A program made the translations under genes and the position numbers. A DNA stretch of 64,000 nucleotides from Pseudomonas sp. BGI-2 (GTDB lineage Bacteria; Pseudomonadota; Gammaproteobacteria; Pseudomonadales; Pseudomonadaceae): NCBI RefSeq assembly GCF_004310295.1, contig NZ_SISB01000010.1, positions 62,001 to 126,000 of the forward strand, written 5' to 3'. Of this stretch, positions 17,334 through 26,630 are shown in pieces; positions within the stretch are counted from its first letter, which is position 1, and the number at the start of each line of letters is the position of its first letter. The notes beneath the pieces are model-generated. The model made no database searches, was not told where the DNA came from, and saw only the letters and a program-made list of their open reading frames with translations.

Positions 17334-17726
17334 GCTTATCTCCACAACGTCATGTCAAATGAGGGGATGTCGTGTGTGTCGACGAAGACGTCCTGCGACC
17401 CGACGCTGCCGTGCCGGCATGAGATCGCGCTCCGGCAGGCCTGGGTGCAGGCTGGGGAACTCGAGAGGGTGGATGGCCACTTACCTGCGATCGCACACAA
17501 AAGCCTGACTCCGTTCATGCAATGAGAATGGCGTCACATTAATGGCTATTGGATATTGCGAATATCAGGTTGGGCCTGATTGTTACTAGGGGAATCCCTT
17601 ACACAGGGGAACCTAACGTGCAAACCGAGGTCGCGCCGCAGGGGATGGAGCAGATGAAATTACTGCGCCAGTAAAGCATGATGTTAATGTGACATCAATG
17701 CCCGATCGTGGCATTTTGTCTCAGGG
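17334..17726. other. intergenic region upstream of cheV
   Basis: About 390 bases with no supported gene. It contains the upstream region of the helical protein gene on the minus strand. A conserved-looking patch GGGGAATCCC at 17590-17599 is a 10-base palindrome of unknown role. Confidence 0.4.
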
Positions 17727-17753
17727 TCAAGATCTGGCAAAAACAGCCGATAA
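17727..17753 (+). promoter_or_regulatory. sigma28 (FliA) promoter of cheV
   Basis: TCAAGATC, an 11-base spacer and GCCGATAA match the flagellar sigma28 consensus, with a perfect -10 element. It points to cheV, whose start is 43 bases downstream, placing cheV in the late flagellar/chemotaxis regulon. Confidence 0.8.
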
Positions 17754-17795
17754 CCCACTTTAGTGAATTCATCAGTACAAGCTCAGGAGTCATTA

Positions 17796-18731
17796 ATGGC
17801 CGGCATTCTCGACACGGTAGACCAACGCACACAACTGGTGGGTGAGAATCGCCTGGAAATTCTCATGTTCCGGCTGGCCGGTCGGCAATTGTTCGCAATC
17901 AACGTCTTTAAAGTGCAGGAAGTGTTGCAACTGCCGAAGCTGACCCTGATGCCTCAGCGCCATCCGTTTGTCTGCGGCGTGGTCAACCTGCGTGGGCAGA
18001 CGTTGCCGGTGATCGACCTGTCCCAAGCCATCGGCATGCGTCCGCTGGTGCCGAGCCCTACCAGTACGATCATCGTCACCGAGTACAACCGTTCGGTGCA
18101 GGCGTTCCTGGTGGGCGGCGTGGACCGCATCGTCAACATGAACTGGGAAGCCATTCTGCCGCCGCCCACCAGCGCCGGCCGCCAGCATTACCTGACCGCC
18201 ATCAGCAAGGTCGACGATCAGTTGGTGGAAATCATCGACGTCGAAAAAGTCCTGGCCGAAATCGTGCCGTACAACGCCAAGGTCTCGCGCGAGAAACTCG
18301 ATGACCCGGTGCTGGAACGCGCTCGCGGTCGTGAAGTGCTGCTGGTGGACGACTCCAACGTAGCCCTGTCGCAATTGCGCGACACCCTGGGCCAGTTGGG
18401 CGTGAAGATGCACATCGCCAGCGACGGCTTGAAGGCGCTGAACATGCTCAAGGCCTGGGCTGATACGGGCGTGTCGATGACCGACAAACTGCTGATGGTC
18501 TTTACCGACGCGGAAATGCCGGAAATGGACGGCTATCGCCTGACCACCGAAATCCGTAATGACCCGCGTCTGCGCGGCTTGTACGTGGTGCTGCACACGT
18601 CGCTGTCGGGCAGCTTCAACGACTCGATGGTCAAGAAGGTCGGCTGCGACAACTTCCTCTCCAAGTTCCAGCCGGACAAACTCGTCGACGTGGTGCGCCA
18701 GCGCCTGATGCTCGATGAAGTGCCTGCCTGA
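17796..18731 (+). CDS. cheV: chemotaxis protein CheV (CheW-receiver fusion)
   Basis: 311 residues. An N-terminal CheW-like domain (about 20-165: LEILMFRLAGRQLFAINVFK, VCGVVNLRGQTLPVIDL) is joined to a C-terminal receiver (about 180-305) with VLLVDDSN, the phosphoacceptor in MVFTDAEMPEMDG and the lysine in NFLSKFQPD. It couples chemoreceptors to CheA and may buffer phosphate. ATG 17796 has a CAGGAG ribosome binding site 7 bases upstream. The sigma28 promoter lies directly before it. Confidence 0.95.
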   Translation: MAGILDTVDQRTQLVGENRLEILMFRLAGRQLFAINVFKVQEVLQLPKLTLMPQRHPFVCGVVNLRGQTLPVIDLSQAIGMRPLVPSPTSTIIVTEYNRSVQAFLVGGVDRIVNMNWEAILPPPTSAGRQHYLTAISKVDDQLVEIIDVEKVLAEIVPYNAKVSREKLDDPVLERARGREVLLVDDSNVALSQLRDTLGQLGVKMHIASDGLKALNMLKAWADTGVSMTDKLLMVFTDAEMPEMDGYRLTTEIRNDPRLRGLYVVLHTSLSGSFNDSMVKKVGCDNFLSKFQPDKLVDVVRQRLMLDEVPA

Positions 18732-18747
18732 TAACGACGCAGTCCTT

Positions 18748-18926
18748 GTGGGAGCGGGTTTGTGTGGCGAGGGGATTTATCCCCGTTGGGCGGCACAGCT
18801 GCCCCCAAGTGTGTTTACGCGGCGCATCAGTTGGAAATCATGTGCAGGTTTTGCGTCTGCTTCGCAGCCGAACGGGGCGGTGCGACGTTTCGCTAAATCC
18901 CCTCGCCACACAGGCCCGCTCCCACC
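18748..18926. repeat. REP-type inverted doublet
   Basis: Facing copies of TGTGGGAGCGGG...GGCGAGGGGATTTA and TAAATCCCCTCGCCA...CCCGCTCCCACC enclose about 110 bases. This is a common extragenic repeat of fluorescent pseudomonads; it separates cheV from the MOSC gene and can fold into a large hairpin. Confidence 0.85.
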
Positions 18927-19011
18927 GGGCATGCAGAGATCGGTTTTCAGCCTTTGATTCGGCGATCAAGCTCGTATAGGGTGGCTTTTTTTGCCCACCA
19001 GGGAGCTGGCC

Positions 19012-19818
19012 ATGTTGCGTCTGAGCGCGCTTTACCGTTATCCGTTGAAATCCGGCATGGGCGAGACCCTGCAACAGGTCAGCCTCGACAAGCTGGGGCT
19101 GGACGGTGATCGACGCTGGATGCTCGTGGACAAGGCCAGCGGGCGCTTCCTGACCCAGCGCGCAGTGGGGCAGATGAGTCAGTTGTCGGCGCTGTGGAAT
19201 GCCGGTGGTGGCCTGACCCTCAGTGCTCCCGGGCGCTCAGTGATCGATATTGCCTTGCCGGCCAGCGACGCTGAACTGCGCGGCGTGACGATCTTCAAAG
19301 ACAGTCTGCGGGTGCCCGATGCCGGTGATGAGGCCGGCGCCTGGGTCAGTGAGTTCATCGGAAAGCCGACGCGACTGGTGCAAATTCCTCTGGATCGCGC
19401 GCGCACCACGCAAGCGGGCTACGGCAAGGACGACGATCAGGTGGCCTTCGCCGATGGCTTCCCGCTGCTGCTGATCGGGCAGGCATCCTTGGAGGACCTC
19501 TCGCAAAAGGTCGGACGCCCGCTGGAAATGCTGCGCTTTCGACCAAACCTGGTGATCGAGGGCAGCGAGGCGTATGCCGAAGACAGCTGGAAGCGCATTC
19601 GCATCGGCGATGTCGAGTTCCGCGTGGTCAAGTCCTGTTCGCGCTGCATCCTGACCACCATCGACCCGCAAACCGGTCAGCGCAGCGATGATCGCGAACC
19701 TCTGGCCACGTTGCAGAAGTACCGTTCCGAGGCCGACGGCGCGATGTTCGGGCAGAACCTGGTCAATGACAGCAACGGCCAACTTGAAGTCGGTATGCCG
19801 GTGACGATCCTGGAATAA
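19012..19818 (+). CDS. MOSC-domain molybdopterin-binding oxidoreductase (YcbX/mARC-like)
   Basis: 268 residues. An N-terminal MOSC beta-barrel (LSALYRYPLKSGMGETLQQV, GLDGDRRWMLVD) precedes the MOSC core with FRPNLVIEG and the molybdenum-coordinating cysteine region KSCSRCILTTIDPQTG. Enzymes of this mARC/YcbX type reduce N-hydroxylated compounds with molybdopterin; here the C-terminal ferredoxin domain of YcbX is absent, so an external electron donor is needed. The start at 19012 follows GGGAGC. The gene is consistent with the mob/moa/moe genes 6 kb upstream. Confidence 0.85.
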   Translation: MLRLSALYRYPLKSGMGETLQQVSLDKLGLDGDRRWMLVDKASGRFLTQRAVGQMSQLSALWNAGGGLTLSAPGRSVIDIALPASDAELRGVTIFKDSLRVPDAGDEAGAWVSEFIGKPTRLVQIPLDRARTTQAGYGKDDDQVAFADGFPLLLIGQASLEDLSQKVGRPLEMLRFRPNLVIEGSEAYAEDSWKRIRIGDVEFRVVKSCSRCILTTIDPQTGQRSDDREPLATLQKYRSEADGAMFGQNLVNDSNGQLEVGMPVTILE

Positions 19819-19830
19819 ACAGACTGAATG

Positions 19831-19869
19831 AAAAATGCCCGCGTCCCAAAAGGACGCGGGCATTTTTTT
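19831..19869. terminator. bidirectional Rho-independent terminator
   Basis: AAAAATGCCCGCGTCC and GGACGCGGGCATTTTTTT form a perfect 16-base stem with a 4-base loop and a T-run on both strands. It terminates the MOSC gene (+) and ppnP (-). Confidence 0.93.
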
Positions 19870-19891
19870 GTCGCTGTGAAACCCCGGGGTT

Positions 19892-20176
19892 TTAGCCGCG
19901 GTATTCGCACAGGTAAGCGGTGTCGACGGCCACTTTCAGCTGGAACTTGCTGTTGGCCGGCACGTTGAACTGGCTGCCGGCGGCGAAGGTTTCCCAGTCG
20001 CTGCTGTCAGGCAGTTTGACGGTCAGGGCGCCGGTCACCACGTGCATGATTTCGCGCTGGCTGGTGCCGAATTCGTATTCGCCCGGAGCCATGACGCCAA
20101 TGGTCGCAGGACCTTCAGCGGTGCCAAAGGCGATCGACTTGACGGTGCCGTCGAAGTACTCGTTGACTTTAAACAT
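19892..20176 (-). CDS. ppnP: pyrimidine/purine nucleoside phosphorylase
   Basis: 94 residues, a single cupin of the PpnP (YaiE/DUF1255) family: [46 protein letters not shown] and [13 protein letters not shown]. The family phosphorolyses several nucleosides to base plus (deoxy)ribose-1-phosphate. The start ATG 20176 gives the standard length; the frame upstream is not coding. It ends at the strong bidirectional terminator. Confidence 0.92.
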   Translation of the reverse strand: MFKVNEYFDGTVKSIAFGTAEGPATIGVMAPGEYEFGTSQREIMHVVTGALTVKLPDSSDWETFAAGSQFNVPANSKFQLKVAVDTAYLCEYRG

Positions 20177-20237
20177 GGGCGATTCCTCGAAAAGGGCTAA
20201 AAAGGGCCGGCCAGTATGCACAAGGCCTCGAATGCCG

Positions 20238-20786
20238 TCACCTCTCCTGGGGGAAAACCTGTGGCAACAAACGCGCCGTATTGCGCGCGTCCTCCAGTGC
20301 CCGATGTTGTTGGCCATTGAACTGCATGCCCACCAGTTGCAGGGCCCCATTGAGTCCCAGCGGGCGCTCCAGGCGTAGGGCCTTGGCAAAGCGCTGTTTG
20401 AGATTCATGTGCGGCACGCGACCAAGAACGCTGTCCAGTTGCAGTCGCTGCCATTCCTGAAGCAGTTGCTTGCGATCGTAATCGCCCCAACTGGCCCAGC
20501 CCTCCAGAACCGATTGATGGCGCCCGAGCCATTGCTCGAATGACGGCCAGACCTCGCTCAGCGTTTGCGCTGCGTCGACGTTAGCTTGTGTGATGTGCGT
20601 CAGTTCCCGGCAAAACGGCGTCAGCAGCGGCCGCAGCAATGGCCGTACGAAGCACTGGAAATAATCCACTTCGCGTCCTTTTCGGTCCACCAGAGTGGCA
20701 CCGATTTCGATGATTTCCATTTCCGTTACTGGCCAGCCACCGTCATCGGTGGTGGCTTCCAGATCGATCACCAGCCAGTGAGGCAT
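20238..20786 (-). CDS. DEDDh 3'-5' exonuclease (KapD/ERI1-like)
   Basis: 182 residues. Exonuclease motif I is [13 protein letters not shown] with catalytic D and E; motif II is in [13 protein letters not shown]; motif III is [15 protein letters not shown] (H-x4-D). This is the ERI1/KapD subset of DnaQ-like nucleases. ATG 20786 follows AGGAACCCTGCG, a good ribosome binding site, and fits the family start; the longer frame is rejected. Probably degrades single-stranded RNA or DNA. It lies directly downstream of atuF on the same strand but is likely unrelated to terpene degradation. Confidence 0.85.
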   Translation of the reverse strand: MPHWLVIDLEATTDDGGWPVTEMEIIEIGATLVDRKGREVDYFQCFVRPLLRPLLTPFCRELTHITQANVDAAQTLSEVWPSFEQWLGRHQSVLEGWASWGDYDRKQLLQEWQRLQLDSVLGRVPHMNLKQRFAKALRLERPLGLNGALQLVGMQFNGQQHRALEDARNTARLLPQVFPQER

Positions 20787-20857
20787 CGCAGGGTTCCTGG
20801 TATCCGCGTCCTGATAGGGCTTGAGCGTAGCCAAAGCCGACGGATCCGCCTAGCGGC

Positions 20858-22819
20858 TTATTCGACCTCCAACAAAATCTGACGATTTTTCACCTGATCG
20901 CCGACCCGGACCTGCAAGCGTTTAAGCACCCCGTCGATTCCTGATTTGAGCGGGTGTTCCATTTTCATCGCTTCGAGCACCAGCAGCAGCTGACCTTTAC
21001 TGACCGGGCTGCCCTCGCTGACCAGCACGTCGACGATCGCCCCGTCCATGGGTGCCTTGAGGGTGCCGGAGCTGACGCTGGCCTGGCTGCTGACCAACGC
21101 TTGGGTGCGATCGACCAGTCGCAGGCTGCCGGGACGGGTGAACAGCCAGAGTTGCCCGGCCGTGAGGCGGTAGGCATGGCGTTGGCGGATGCCGTCAATC
21201 ATCAGTGTTGCCCAGTGCCCGTCGCACTGGATGACCTTCAATTCGAGGGTTCGGCTGCCGACGTACAACCGGTACGGTGCGTCAGGCGCTGCGTTCAATT
21301 CCACCCCCCAGTCCTGATCCCCCAGGCCTATTTGAAAGTGCAGGGGCACGCTGGCGTTGTTTCGCCAACCGGCCAGCGGGGCGGGATGAACGTGCGCCGA
21401 AGCGTGATAGAACAGCGCAGCTGCAATGGCCAGTTCTTCGTCGCTCGGTACTGATGGATGCAGGCAGGGATGGTCGGCAAAACAGTTCGGGATGAACCCT
21501 GTGCTGAATTCGCCGCTGATGAACTGCGGGTGTTGCAGCAGGCTGGCGAGCAAGCGCTGATTGCTTTGCACGCCCAGCAGCACGTTGTCCTGCACTGCCC
21601 GCAACAGTTTGCGCCGGGCTTCTTCACGGGTCGCGCCATGGGCGATGAATTTGCCCAGCAGCGGATCGTAGAACGGACTGATGTTTTGGCCTTCGATCAA
21701 GCCATGATCGATCCGCACACCGTCTTGCAACGCAAGTTCCCACGCCTCGATTCGACCGGTTTGCGGCAAAAAGCCCTGAGCCGGATCTTCGGCGTACAAA
21801 CGCACTTCCATGGCATGCCCGTTGAGCTGCACCTCTTCCTGTTTTAAAGGCAGCGGCAGGCCCTCGGCGACGTGCAGTTGCCAGGCCACCAGATCGAGGC
21901 CGGTGATCAGTTCTGTTACCGGGTGTTCCACTTGCAGGCGGGTGTTCATCTCGAGGAAGTAGAACTGCCCGCGTGTATCCAGCAGGAATTCCACGGTGCC
22001 AGCGCCCACGTAATTCACCGCACGACCGGCCTTGAGCGCCGCTTCACCCATGGCCTGACGCAACTCGGTGGTCATCACCGGGCAGGGCGCTTCTTCGATG
22101 ACTTTCTGGTGGCGGCGCTGGATCGAACAGTCGCGTTCGCCGAGGTAGATCAGGTTGCCATGCTGGTCACCAAATACCTGGACCTCGACATGGCGCGGAT
22201 CGATCAGCGCTTGTTCGAGGATCAGTTCGTCGCTGCCAAATCCGTGCAGCGCTTCGGAGCGCGCGGTTCGCAGCTGTTCCAGCAAATCGCCAGCGCTGTG
22301 CACCAGACGCATGCCCCGTCCGCCACCGCCGGCGCTGGCCTTGATCATCAGCGGGTAGCCGATGCGCTCGGCTTCGCGGCTCAGGGTCGCGTCGTCCTGT
22401 TCGGCGCCTTGATAGCCTTTGATGCACGGCACGCCGGCCGCGAGCATGGCGAGTTTCGACAGCCGTTTGCTGCCCATCAACTCGATCGCTTCGGGGCTCG
22501 GGCCAATGAAAGTGATGCCGGCTGTTTGGCAGGCGAGGGCGAATTCGGCGTTTTCCGAGAGGAATCCGTAGCCGGGGTGAATCGCGTCGGCACCGCTGCG
22601 CCGGGCGGCGTCGATGATCGCCGGGATGTTCAGGTAGGACTGCTGCACCGGGGCCGGGCCGATGCTCACGGCTTCATCGGCCATTTGGACGTGCAAGGCG
22701 TCGGCGTCGGCATCGCTGAATACGGCAACGGTGCGGTAGCCCAGGGCGTGGGCAGTGCGCTGGATGCGGCAGGCGATTTCGCCGCGGTTGGCGATCAGGA
22801 TTTTGCTGAGTCCGGGCAT
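20858..22819 (-). CDS. atuF: geranyl-CoA carboxylase alpha (biotin) subunit
   Basis: 653 residues. In order: biotin carboxylase (about 1-445) with ILIANRGEIACRI, the ATP-grasp loop KASAGGGGRGMRLVHSA and MNTRLQVEHPVTE; a linker region; a C-terminal biotinyl domain with AMKMEHPLKSG, whose lysine carries biotin. It joins the carboxyltransferase AtuC to carboxylate cis-geranyl-CoA in acyclic terpene breakdown. The sequence alone would also fit methylcrotonyl-CoA carboxylase (LiuD), but the flanking atuA and atuE make AtuF the better call. ATG 22819 has GAGAAGACCC before it. Confidence 0.88.
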   Translation of the reverse strand: MPGLSKILIANRGEIACRIQRTAHALGYRTVAVFSDADADALHVQMADEAVSIGPAPVQQSYLNIPAIIDAARRSGADAIHPGYGFLSENAEFALACQTAGITFIGPSPEAIELMGSKRLSKLAMLAAGVPCIKGYQGAEQDDATLSREAERIGYPLMIKASAGGGGRGMRLVHSAGDLLEQLRTARSEALHGFGSDELILEQALIDPRHVEVQVFGDQHGNLIYLGERDCSIQRRHQKVIEEAPCPVMTTELRQAMGEAALKAGRAVNYVGAGTVEFLLDTRGQFYFLEMNTRLQVEHPVTELITGLDLVAWQLHVAEGLPLPLKQEEVQLNGHAMEVRLYAEDPAQGFLPQTGRIEAWELALQDGVRIDHGLIEGQNISPFYDPLLGKFIAHGATREEARRKLLRAVQDNVLLGVQSNQRLLASLLQHPQFISGEFSTGFIPNCFADHPCLHPSVPSDEELAIAAALFYHASAHVHPAPLAGWRNNASVPLHFQIGLGDQDWGVELNAAPDAPYRLYVGSRTLELKVIQCDGHWATLMIDGIRQRHAYRLTAGQLWLFTRPGSLRLVDRTQALVSSQASVSSGTLKAPMDGAIVDVLVSEGSPVSKGQLLLVLEAMKMEHPLKSGIDGVLKRLQVRVGDQVKNRQILLEVE

Positions 22820-22858
22820 TGGGTCTTCTCTCAAGTTATGCGGTGAAAGTGATGGCCT

Positions 22859-22922
22859 CTTCGCGGGCAAGCCTCGCTCCTACAGTCGGTGATATCTGTA
22901 GGAGCGAGGCTTGCCCGCGAAG
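22859..22922. repeat. REP doublet (class 'tcgcgggcaagcctcgctcc')
   Basis: Two facing copies of the class repeat with a 10-base centre form a long hairpin between atuE and atuF. The same unit recurs near 32158, 46176, 47161 and 56308. Located inside an operon, it may modulate the ratio of atuE to atuF transcript by stabilising or terminating mRNA. Confidence 0.9.
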
Positions 22923-22925
22923 CTT

Positions 22926-23723
22926 TTAAAGGGCCCAGCCCGGTTTACGCTTTTGCACGAATGCCATCGTCCCCTCGACCCCTTCAGACCCGGTCACCGC
23001 TTCGCTGAACCATTCGGCCGCCTCATCCAGCAAGGCGTCCGACGGCTGTCCCGCACTCGCCAGCAACAGTTTTTTGGTCGTGGCATTCGCCCCCGGCGCG
23101 CAGCACAACACATGGGCGAGGATTTCATCGAGGCGCTCGGCCAAGGCTTGCGCGTCATGCTCGACGAAATGCACCAACCCCATGCGCCGCGCCTGGGTGC
23201 CATCGAAACGCGCCGCCGTCAGTGCCAGTCGGCGCGCCTGGGTCAGGCCGATGCGCTGGACCACGAACGGCGCGATCTGCGCGGGCAGCAGACCGAGGCT
23301 GGTTTCCGGCAGACCGAACTGCGCCAGGTGATCAGCCAGCGCAACATCGCTGACGCAGGCCAGCCCCAATCCACCGCCGAGCACCGCGCCTTGCAGCACC
23401 GTGATCACCACTTGTGGCGCGTGTTGCACCTCTTGCAGCAGTGCGCCGAACGCTCGGTTCAAGTCGCGATAGGCCTGCGAGCCTTGAGCCCGGGCATTGG
23501 CCATGTCCTTGATGTCGCCGCCGGCACAAAAATGCCCGCCGCCCCCGCCGATCACCAGCGCCCGAATGGCTCGATCATCACGCACCGCTGCCAGCACCGC
23601 GCGTAGTTCGGCGACCATCTGCAAGCTCATGGCGTTGCGGCTTTCCGGGCGATTGAGGGTGATGTGCAGCACGCCGTTATGCGACTCCAACAACAAGGTT
23701 TGGCAAATCGGCAGGGCGCTCAT
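22926..23723 (-). CDS. atuE: isohexenylglutaconyl-CoA hydratase
   Basis: 265 residues, crotonase fold. The oxyanion-hole segments are NRPESRNAMS/GGGGGHFCAGGDIKDM and VVITVLQGAVLGGGLGLACV, with FGLPETSLGLLPA as the catalytic-glutamate region. In the acyclic terpene pathway it hydrates isohexenylglutaconyl-CoA, the product of geranyl-CoA carboxylase. Its start overlaps the stop of atuD by 4 bases (ATGA type), showing operon coupling. Other hydratases of the family cannot be ruled out by motif alone; context decides. Confidence 0.87.
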   Translation of the reverse strand: MSALPICQTLLLESHNGVLHITLNRPESRNAMSLQMVAELRAVLAAVRDDRAIRALVIGGGGGHFCAGGDIKDMANARAQGSQAYRDLNRAFGALLQEVQHAPQVVITVLQGAVLGGGLGLACVSDVALADHLAQFGLPETSLGLLPAQIAPFVVQRIGLTQARRLALTAARFDGTQARRMGLVHFVEHDAQALAERLDEILAHVLCCAPGANATTKKLLLASAGQPSDALLDEAAEWFSEAVTGSEGVEGTMAFVQKRKPGWAL

Positions 23724-24877
23724 TTCTTTTTCCCCGGCAGGATGCCCATGAGTTTGCAGATGATCCCCAGCATGATTTCGTCGGCCCCGCCGCCGATCGA
23801 CACCAGGCGCACGTCACGGTAAGCGCGGGCCACCGGGTTATCCCACATGAAGCCCATGCCGCCCCAATATTGCAGGCAGCTGTCGCTGACTTCGCGGCCC
23901 AGGCGCCCGGCCTTGAGTTTGGCCATCGACGCCAGGCGCGTGACGTCCTGACCTTTGATGTATTGCTCGGTGGCCTGATAGACCAGCGCCCGCAGGCATT
24001 CGATTTCGGTTTGCAGTTCGGCCAGGCGGAAGTGAATGACCTGGTTGTCGATCAGCGCGCTGCCAAAGGTTTTGCGCTCCTTGCAGTACTCGATGGTGCT
24101 GTCGACGCAATATTCCAGGCCCTTGATCATGTTCGCCGCGCCGAACAAACGTTCTTCCTGGAATTGCAGCATCTGCATCATGAAGCCCGCACCTTCATGG
24201 CCGATGCGGTTGCGTTGCGGCACGCGCACGTTGTCGAAAAACACTTGGGCGGTTTCCGAACTGCGCATGCCGAGCTTGTCCAGGTGCGAACTGAGGCTGA
24301 TGCCCGGGGTGTTCATCGGCACCATGATCAACGACTTGTTGATGTGCGGTTTGTCGTCCGAGGTGTTGGCCAGCAGGCAGATGAAGTCGGCGCTCGGCGA
24401 GTTGGTGATCCACATTTTGCTGCCGTTGATCACGTAGTCGTCGCCGTCCTTGCGGGCGGTGGTTTTCAATCCGGCCACGTCGGAACCGGCACCGACTTCG
24501 GAGACGCCGATGCAGCCGACCTGTTCGCCGGTAATCGCCGGACGGAGGAATTCTTCGCGCAATTCATCGGAGCCGAAGCGGGCGAGAGCAGGCGTGCACA
24601 TGTCGGTCTGCACGCCGATGGACATCGGGATCCCGCCGCAGTGAGTCGTGCCGAACTCTTCGGCGGCGACGATCGAATAGCTGTAATCGAGCCCCATGCC
24701 GCCAAACTGTTCCGGTTTGGAAATCCCCAGCAGGCCGAGGTCGCCGGCCTTGCGGAAGATCTCGTGAATCGGGAAGCGTCCGGCCTTTTCCCATTCCTCG
24801 ACATGAGGATTGATCTCGTGATCGACGAATTGGCGGACCGTGCGACGCAGTGCTTCGTGTTCCTGGGTGAAGATCAT
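23720..24877 (-). CDS. atuD: acyl-CoA dehydrogenase of citronellyl-CoA oxidation
   Basis: 385 residues. The acyl-CoA dehydrogenase signatures CIGVSEVGAGSDVAGLKTTA and QYWGGMGFMWDNPVARAYRD flank the FAD and catalytic regions; the middle carries KMWITNSPSADF and RERLF-type QFQEERLFGAANMIKG. In the Atu pathway it forms geranyl-CoA from citronellyl-CoA. ATG 24877 is set by the MIFTQEHEALRRTVRQF N-terminus; the ORF further upstream runs into a repeat. Overlaps atuE. Confidence 0.87.
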   Translation of the reverse strand: MIFTQEHEALRRTVRQFVDHEINPHVEEWEKAGRFPIHEIFRKAGDLGLLGISKPEQFGGMGLDYSYSIVAAEEFGTTHCGGIPMSIGVQTDMCTPALARFGSDELREEFLRPAITGEQVGCIGVSEVGAGSDVAGLKTTARKDGDDYVINGSKMWITNSPSADFICLLANTSDDKPHINKSLIMVPMNTPGISLSSHLDKLGMRSSETAQVFFDNVRVPQRNRIGHEGAGFMMQMLQFQEERLFGAANMIKGLEYCVDSTIEYCKERKTFGSALIDNQVIHFRLAELQTEIECLRALVYQATEQYIKGQDVTRLASMAKLKAGRLGREVSDSCLQYWGGMGFMWDNPVARAYRDVRLVSIGGGADEIMLGIICKLMGILPGKKK

Positions 24878-24900
24878 TTTTATTGTTCTCCTGACGGACC

Positions 24901-25008
24901 CGATCGTTCCCACGCTCTGCGTGGTAACGCCTCTTTGGACGCTCTGCGTCCGCTTTTGGGACGCGGAGCGTCCCGGGCTGCATTCCCACGCAGAGCGTGG
25001 GAACGATC
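24901..25008. repeat. nested inverted repeat between atuC and atuD
   Basis: Outer arms CGATCGTTCCCACGCTCTGC and the facing GCAGAGCGTGGGAACGATC enclose two smaller hairpins based on GGACGCTCTGCGTCC and GGACGCGGAGCGTCC. It is a different repeat class from the other REP copies here. It fills almost the whole gap between atuC and atuD. Confidence 0.88.
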
Positions 25009-25010
25009 AA

Positions 25011-26627
25011 TCAAAATCTCGCGACGCCAAAACTATTGGTTTGCAATGGCCGCACGTCGGCCTCGTGACAGATGTCCAGCAAGTAGCCGAGCAAGGTCCG
25101 GGTATCCCGGGGGTCGATCAGCCCGTCGTCCCACAGGCTGGCGCTGCCATACAGCGCGGTGGACTGGCTGTCGAGTTTCTGCGCCGTGACCTGTTCCAGC
25201 ATGTCGAGCATTTTCGGGTCAGGCACCAAACCGTCCTTGAGCTGTTTGGCCTCGGTGACGATTCGCAGCACCTTGCCGGCCTGGGCGCCCCCCATGACAG
25301 CGGTTCGGCTGTTGGGCCAGGCGAAGATGAAACGCGGGTCGAGGCCGCGGCCGCACATCGCGTAGTTGCCGGCGCCATAGGAGCCGCCGACGACGATGGT
25401 CAGTTTAGGCACCCGGGCGTTGGCCACCGCTTGAATCATCTTCGCGCCGTGTTTGATCACGCCTTGCTGTTCCGATTCGGTGCCGACCATGAACCCCGTG
25501 GTGTTGTGAAAAAACAGCAGCGGTGTCCGGCTCTGGTCACATAGTTGGATGAATTGCGCGGCTTTGCTCGCGCCCTTGGGTGTGATCGGGCCGTTGTTGC
25601 CGATGAATCCGCAGGTGCGACCCTGAATGTGCAAGTGGCCGCAAATGGTCTGCTGATCGAACTCACCCTTGAATTCGAGGAAGCTCGAACCGTCGGCAAT
25701 CCGCGCGATGATTTCGCGCACGTCATAGGGCTTTTTCGGATCGTCGGGAATCAGCCCGAGCAACTCGTCGATCGGGTAGAGCGGCTCTTCCCAATACCTT
25801 GCGGGGGCTACGGGTAACCGCGCATTCCACGACAGCAGGCTGATGATCTCGCGCACCTGACGCACGCCATCGGCATCATTCTCGGCCAGGTATTCGGCGG
25901 TGCCGGCGGTTTGCGCGTGCATCTCGGCGCCGCCCAGTTCTTCATCGGTGGCGACTTCACCGGTGGCGGCTTTGAGCAGCGGCGGGCCGGCCAGAAACAG
26001 CTTAGCCTTGCCGCGAACCACCACCACGTAATCCGAGAGCCCCGGCTGATAAGCCCCACCCGCCGTGGCCGAGCCGTGAACCACGGTGATCTGCGGCAGC
26101 CCCATGGCCGACATCCGCGCCTGATTGGCAAAGCTGCGGGCGCCTTCGACGAATATCTCTGCCGCGTAATTGAGGTTCGCGCCGCCGCTCTCGGCGAGGG
26201 TGATCACCGGCAGTTTGTTCTCCATGGCGATCTGTTGCAGGCGCAGGGACTTTTTCAGGCCGCTGGGGGAAATGGTCCCGCCCTTGATCGCGCTGTTGTT
26301 CGCCACCACCAGCACCCGCACGCCGGACACGTAGCCGATCCCGGCGATCAAACCGCCACCGGCCGAGCTGCCGTCCTTGTCGTCGTGCAGTTTGTAGCCG
26401 GCCAAGCTCGCCAGTTCGAGGAACGGCGCGCCGGGGTCGAGCAGTAGATTGAGGCGTTCACGGGGCAGTAACTGGCCGCGCTTGTCGAACCTGGGCTTGG
26501 CCTCGGCTGCCTTGTTCAGCAGGTTTTGTTCGAGCTGACGGACTTGCTCGATGCCGACCAGCATTGCCGTGCGGTTCTGGGCGAACTGTTCGCTGAACGG
26601 GTCCACGTGTGACTGGATCACCGGCAT
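25011..26627 (-). CDS. atuC: geranyl-CoA carboxylase beta (carboxyltransferase) subunit
   Basis: 538 residues, two crotonase-like carboxyltransferase halves: an N-half with RGQLLPRERLNLLLDPGAPF, GIGYVSGVRVLVVANNSAIK, TLAESGGANL and VHGSATAGGAYQPGLSDYVV, and a C-half with IGNNGPITPKGASKAAQF, HNTTGFMVG and VGGSYGAGNYAMCGRG. Partner of AtuF. AtuC and LiuB (methylcrotonyl-CoA carboxylase) are close paralogues; gene order here favours AtuC. It follows atuB by 3 bases. Confidence 0.88.
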   Translation of the reverse strand: MPVIQSHVDPFSEQFAQNRTAMLVGIEQVRQLEQNLLNKAAEAKPRFDKRGQLLPRERLNLLLDPGAPFLELASLAGYKLHDDKDGSSAGGGLIAGIGYVSGVRVLVVANNSAIKGGTISPSGLKKSLRLQQIAMENKLPVITLAESGGANLNYAAEIFVEGARSFANQARMSAMGLPQITVVHGSATAGGAYQPGLSDYVVVVRGKAKLFLAGPPLLKAATGEVATDEELGGAEMHAQTAGTAEYLAENDADGVRQVREIISLLSWNARLPVAPARYWEEPLYPIDELLGLIPDDPKKPYDVREIIARIADGSSFLEFKGEFDQQTICGHLHIQGRTCGFIGNNGPITPKGASKAAQFIQLCDQSRTPLLFFHNTTGFMVGTESEQQGVIKHGAKMIQAVANARVPKLTIVVGGSYGAGNYAMCGRGLDPRFIFAWPNSRTAVMGGAQAGKVLRIVTEAKQLKDGLVPDPKMLDMLEQVTAQKLDSQSTALYGSASLWDDGLIDPRDTRTLLGYLLDICHEADVRPLQTNSFGVARF

Positions 26628-26630
26628 GGC

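Noticed and set aside
25011..26627. Leucine-degradation liu cluster instead of atu
   Set aside because: AtuA, the divergent TetR repressor with AtuR-type operators and the SDR atuB are not part of liu clusters, which have a MerR-type LiuR.
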